This document shows, piece by piece, positions 14,078 to 14,202 of a stretch of 14,202 nucleotides of DNA; position 1 is the stretch's first letter, and every line of letters starts with the position of its first letter. Position numbers and translations under genes: made by a program. This DNA is from Tissierellia bacterium. Its GTDB lineage: Bacteria > Bacillota > Clostridia > Tissierellales > Tissierellaceae. The stretch spans positions 1 to 14,202 of the forward strand of contig JAAYLY010000106.1 in assembly GCA_012521625.1 (NCBI GenBank). The letters run 5' to 3'. Below the pieces are notes generated by a model. The model worked only from the letters and a program-made list of their open reading frames with translations. It searched no databases and was not told the DNA's origin.

Positions 14078-14145
14078 GGGTTTGTAAGTCATAGGATTTT
14101 TAGCTGAAATAAGCTTGCAAAATTGCTATGTCTAAACCCTCAGCT
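14078..14145 (+). other. Structured palindrome with alternative terminator-like fold
   Basis: Pairing from the outside in: GGGTTT (14078-14083) with AAACCC (14134-14139), AG (14087-14088) with CT (14132-14133), CATAG (14090-14094) with CTATG (14126-14130), GATTTT (14095-14100) with AAAATT (14119-14124, one G-U), and AGCT (14102-14105) with AGCT (14112-14115). This makes one hairpin of about 62 bases. A competing pairing joins AGCTGA (14102-14107) to TCAGCT (14140-14145), which is followed by TGTATTTTTATT. It lies 24 bases after the acetyltransferase gene. It could be an operon-end structure, a leader of a gene beyond the window, or a mobile-element end. No known RNA family is recognised. Confidence 0.5.
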
Positions 14146-14202
14146 TGTATTTTTATTATAATATTTATATTTATGTACTCTATTTTTCATATATTGTACA
14201 GA

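Noticed and set aside
14078..14145. Integron attC site or T-box leader
   Set aside because: No RYYYAAC/GTTRRRY boundary pair and no integrase nearby; no T-box (GGGTGG-type) sequence or specifier-like stem.

Overview
The window looks like chromosomal DNA from a low-GC Gram-positive anaerobe of the Clostridia/Tissierellia type. The evidence is A/T-rich intergenic DNA, strong AAGGAGG-type ribosome binding sites, lipoprotein and two-component styles typical of Bacillota, and the Firmicutes order rpsF-ssb-rpsR / MazG-like / DUF2232 / gdpP / rplI / dnaB. The lineage is inferred from protein character and gene order; no database was searched. There are no rRNA or tRNA genes, no CRISPR array and no complete insertion sequence.

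Left half (minus strand, 6790 down to 51): a complete phosphate-starvation locus in the order pstS-pstC-pstA-pstB-phoU-phoP-phoR. PstS delivers phosphate to the PstCAB importer, PhoU couples transporter state to signalling, and PhoR/PhoP is the sensor kinase and response regulator. Most junctions overlap or are nearly contiguous (pstC/pstA 4 bases, pstA/pstB 1 base, phoP/phoR 4 bases, phoU/phoP 9-base gap). The exception is the 276-base pstS-pstC gap, which holds an intrinsic terminator, a second long hairpin and a second Pho-box promoter. Two arrays of TTTACA-like repeats with the same 11 and 23 base spacings lie upstream of pstS and of pstC, so PhoP probably drives both units. The most striking feature is PstS itself: its sequence blocks run in circularly permuted order compared with the usual PstS.

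Middle (6698-7268): a divergent intergenic region. It contains the pstS promoter, a 12-base tandem repeat, a short coding-like stretch interrupted by an in-frame TAG (6900-7187), and the rpsF promoter and leader. The leader has a hairpin followed by CCG, as expected for an S6:S18 autoregulatory element.

Right half (plus strand, 7269-14053): rpsF-ssb-rpsR ends in a clear terminator. A new sigma-A-type promoter immediately follows and should drive a MazG-like protein, a DUF2232/YybS membrane protein, the GdpP-type c-di-AMP phosphodiesterase, ribosomal protein L9, replicative helicase DnaB and a GNAT acetyltransferase. The unit thus combines translation, replication and nucleotide signalling. 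The last 150 bases contain a long, nearly fully paired palindrome with an alternative terminator-like fold and no recognised gene.
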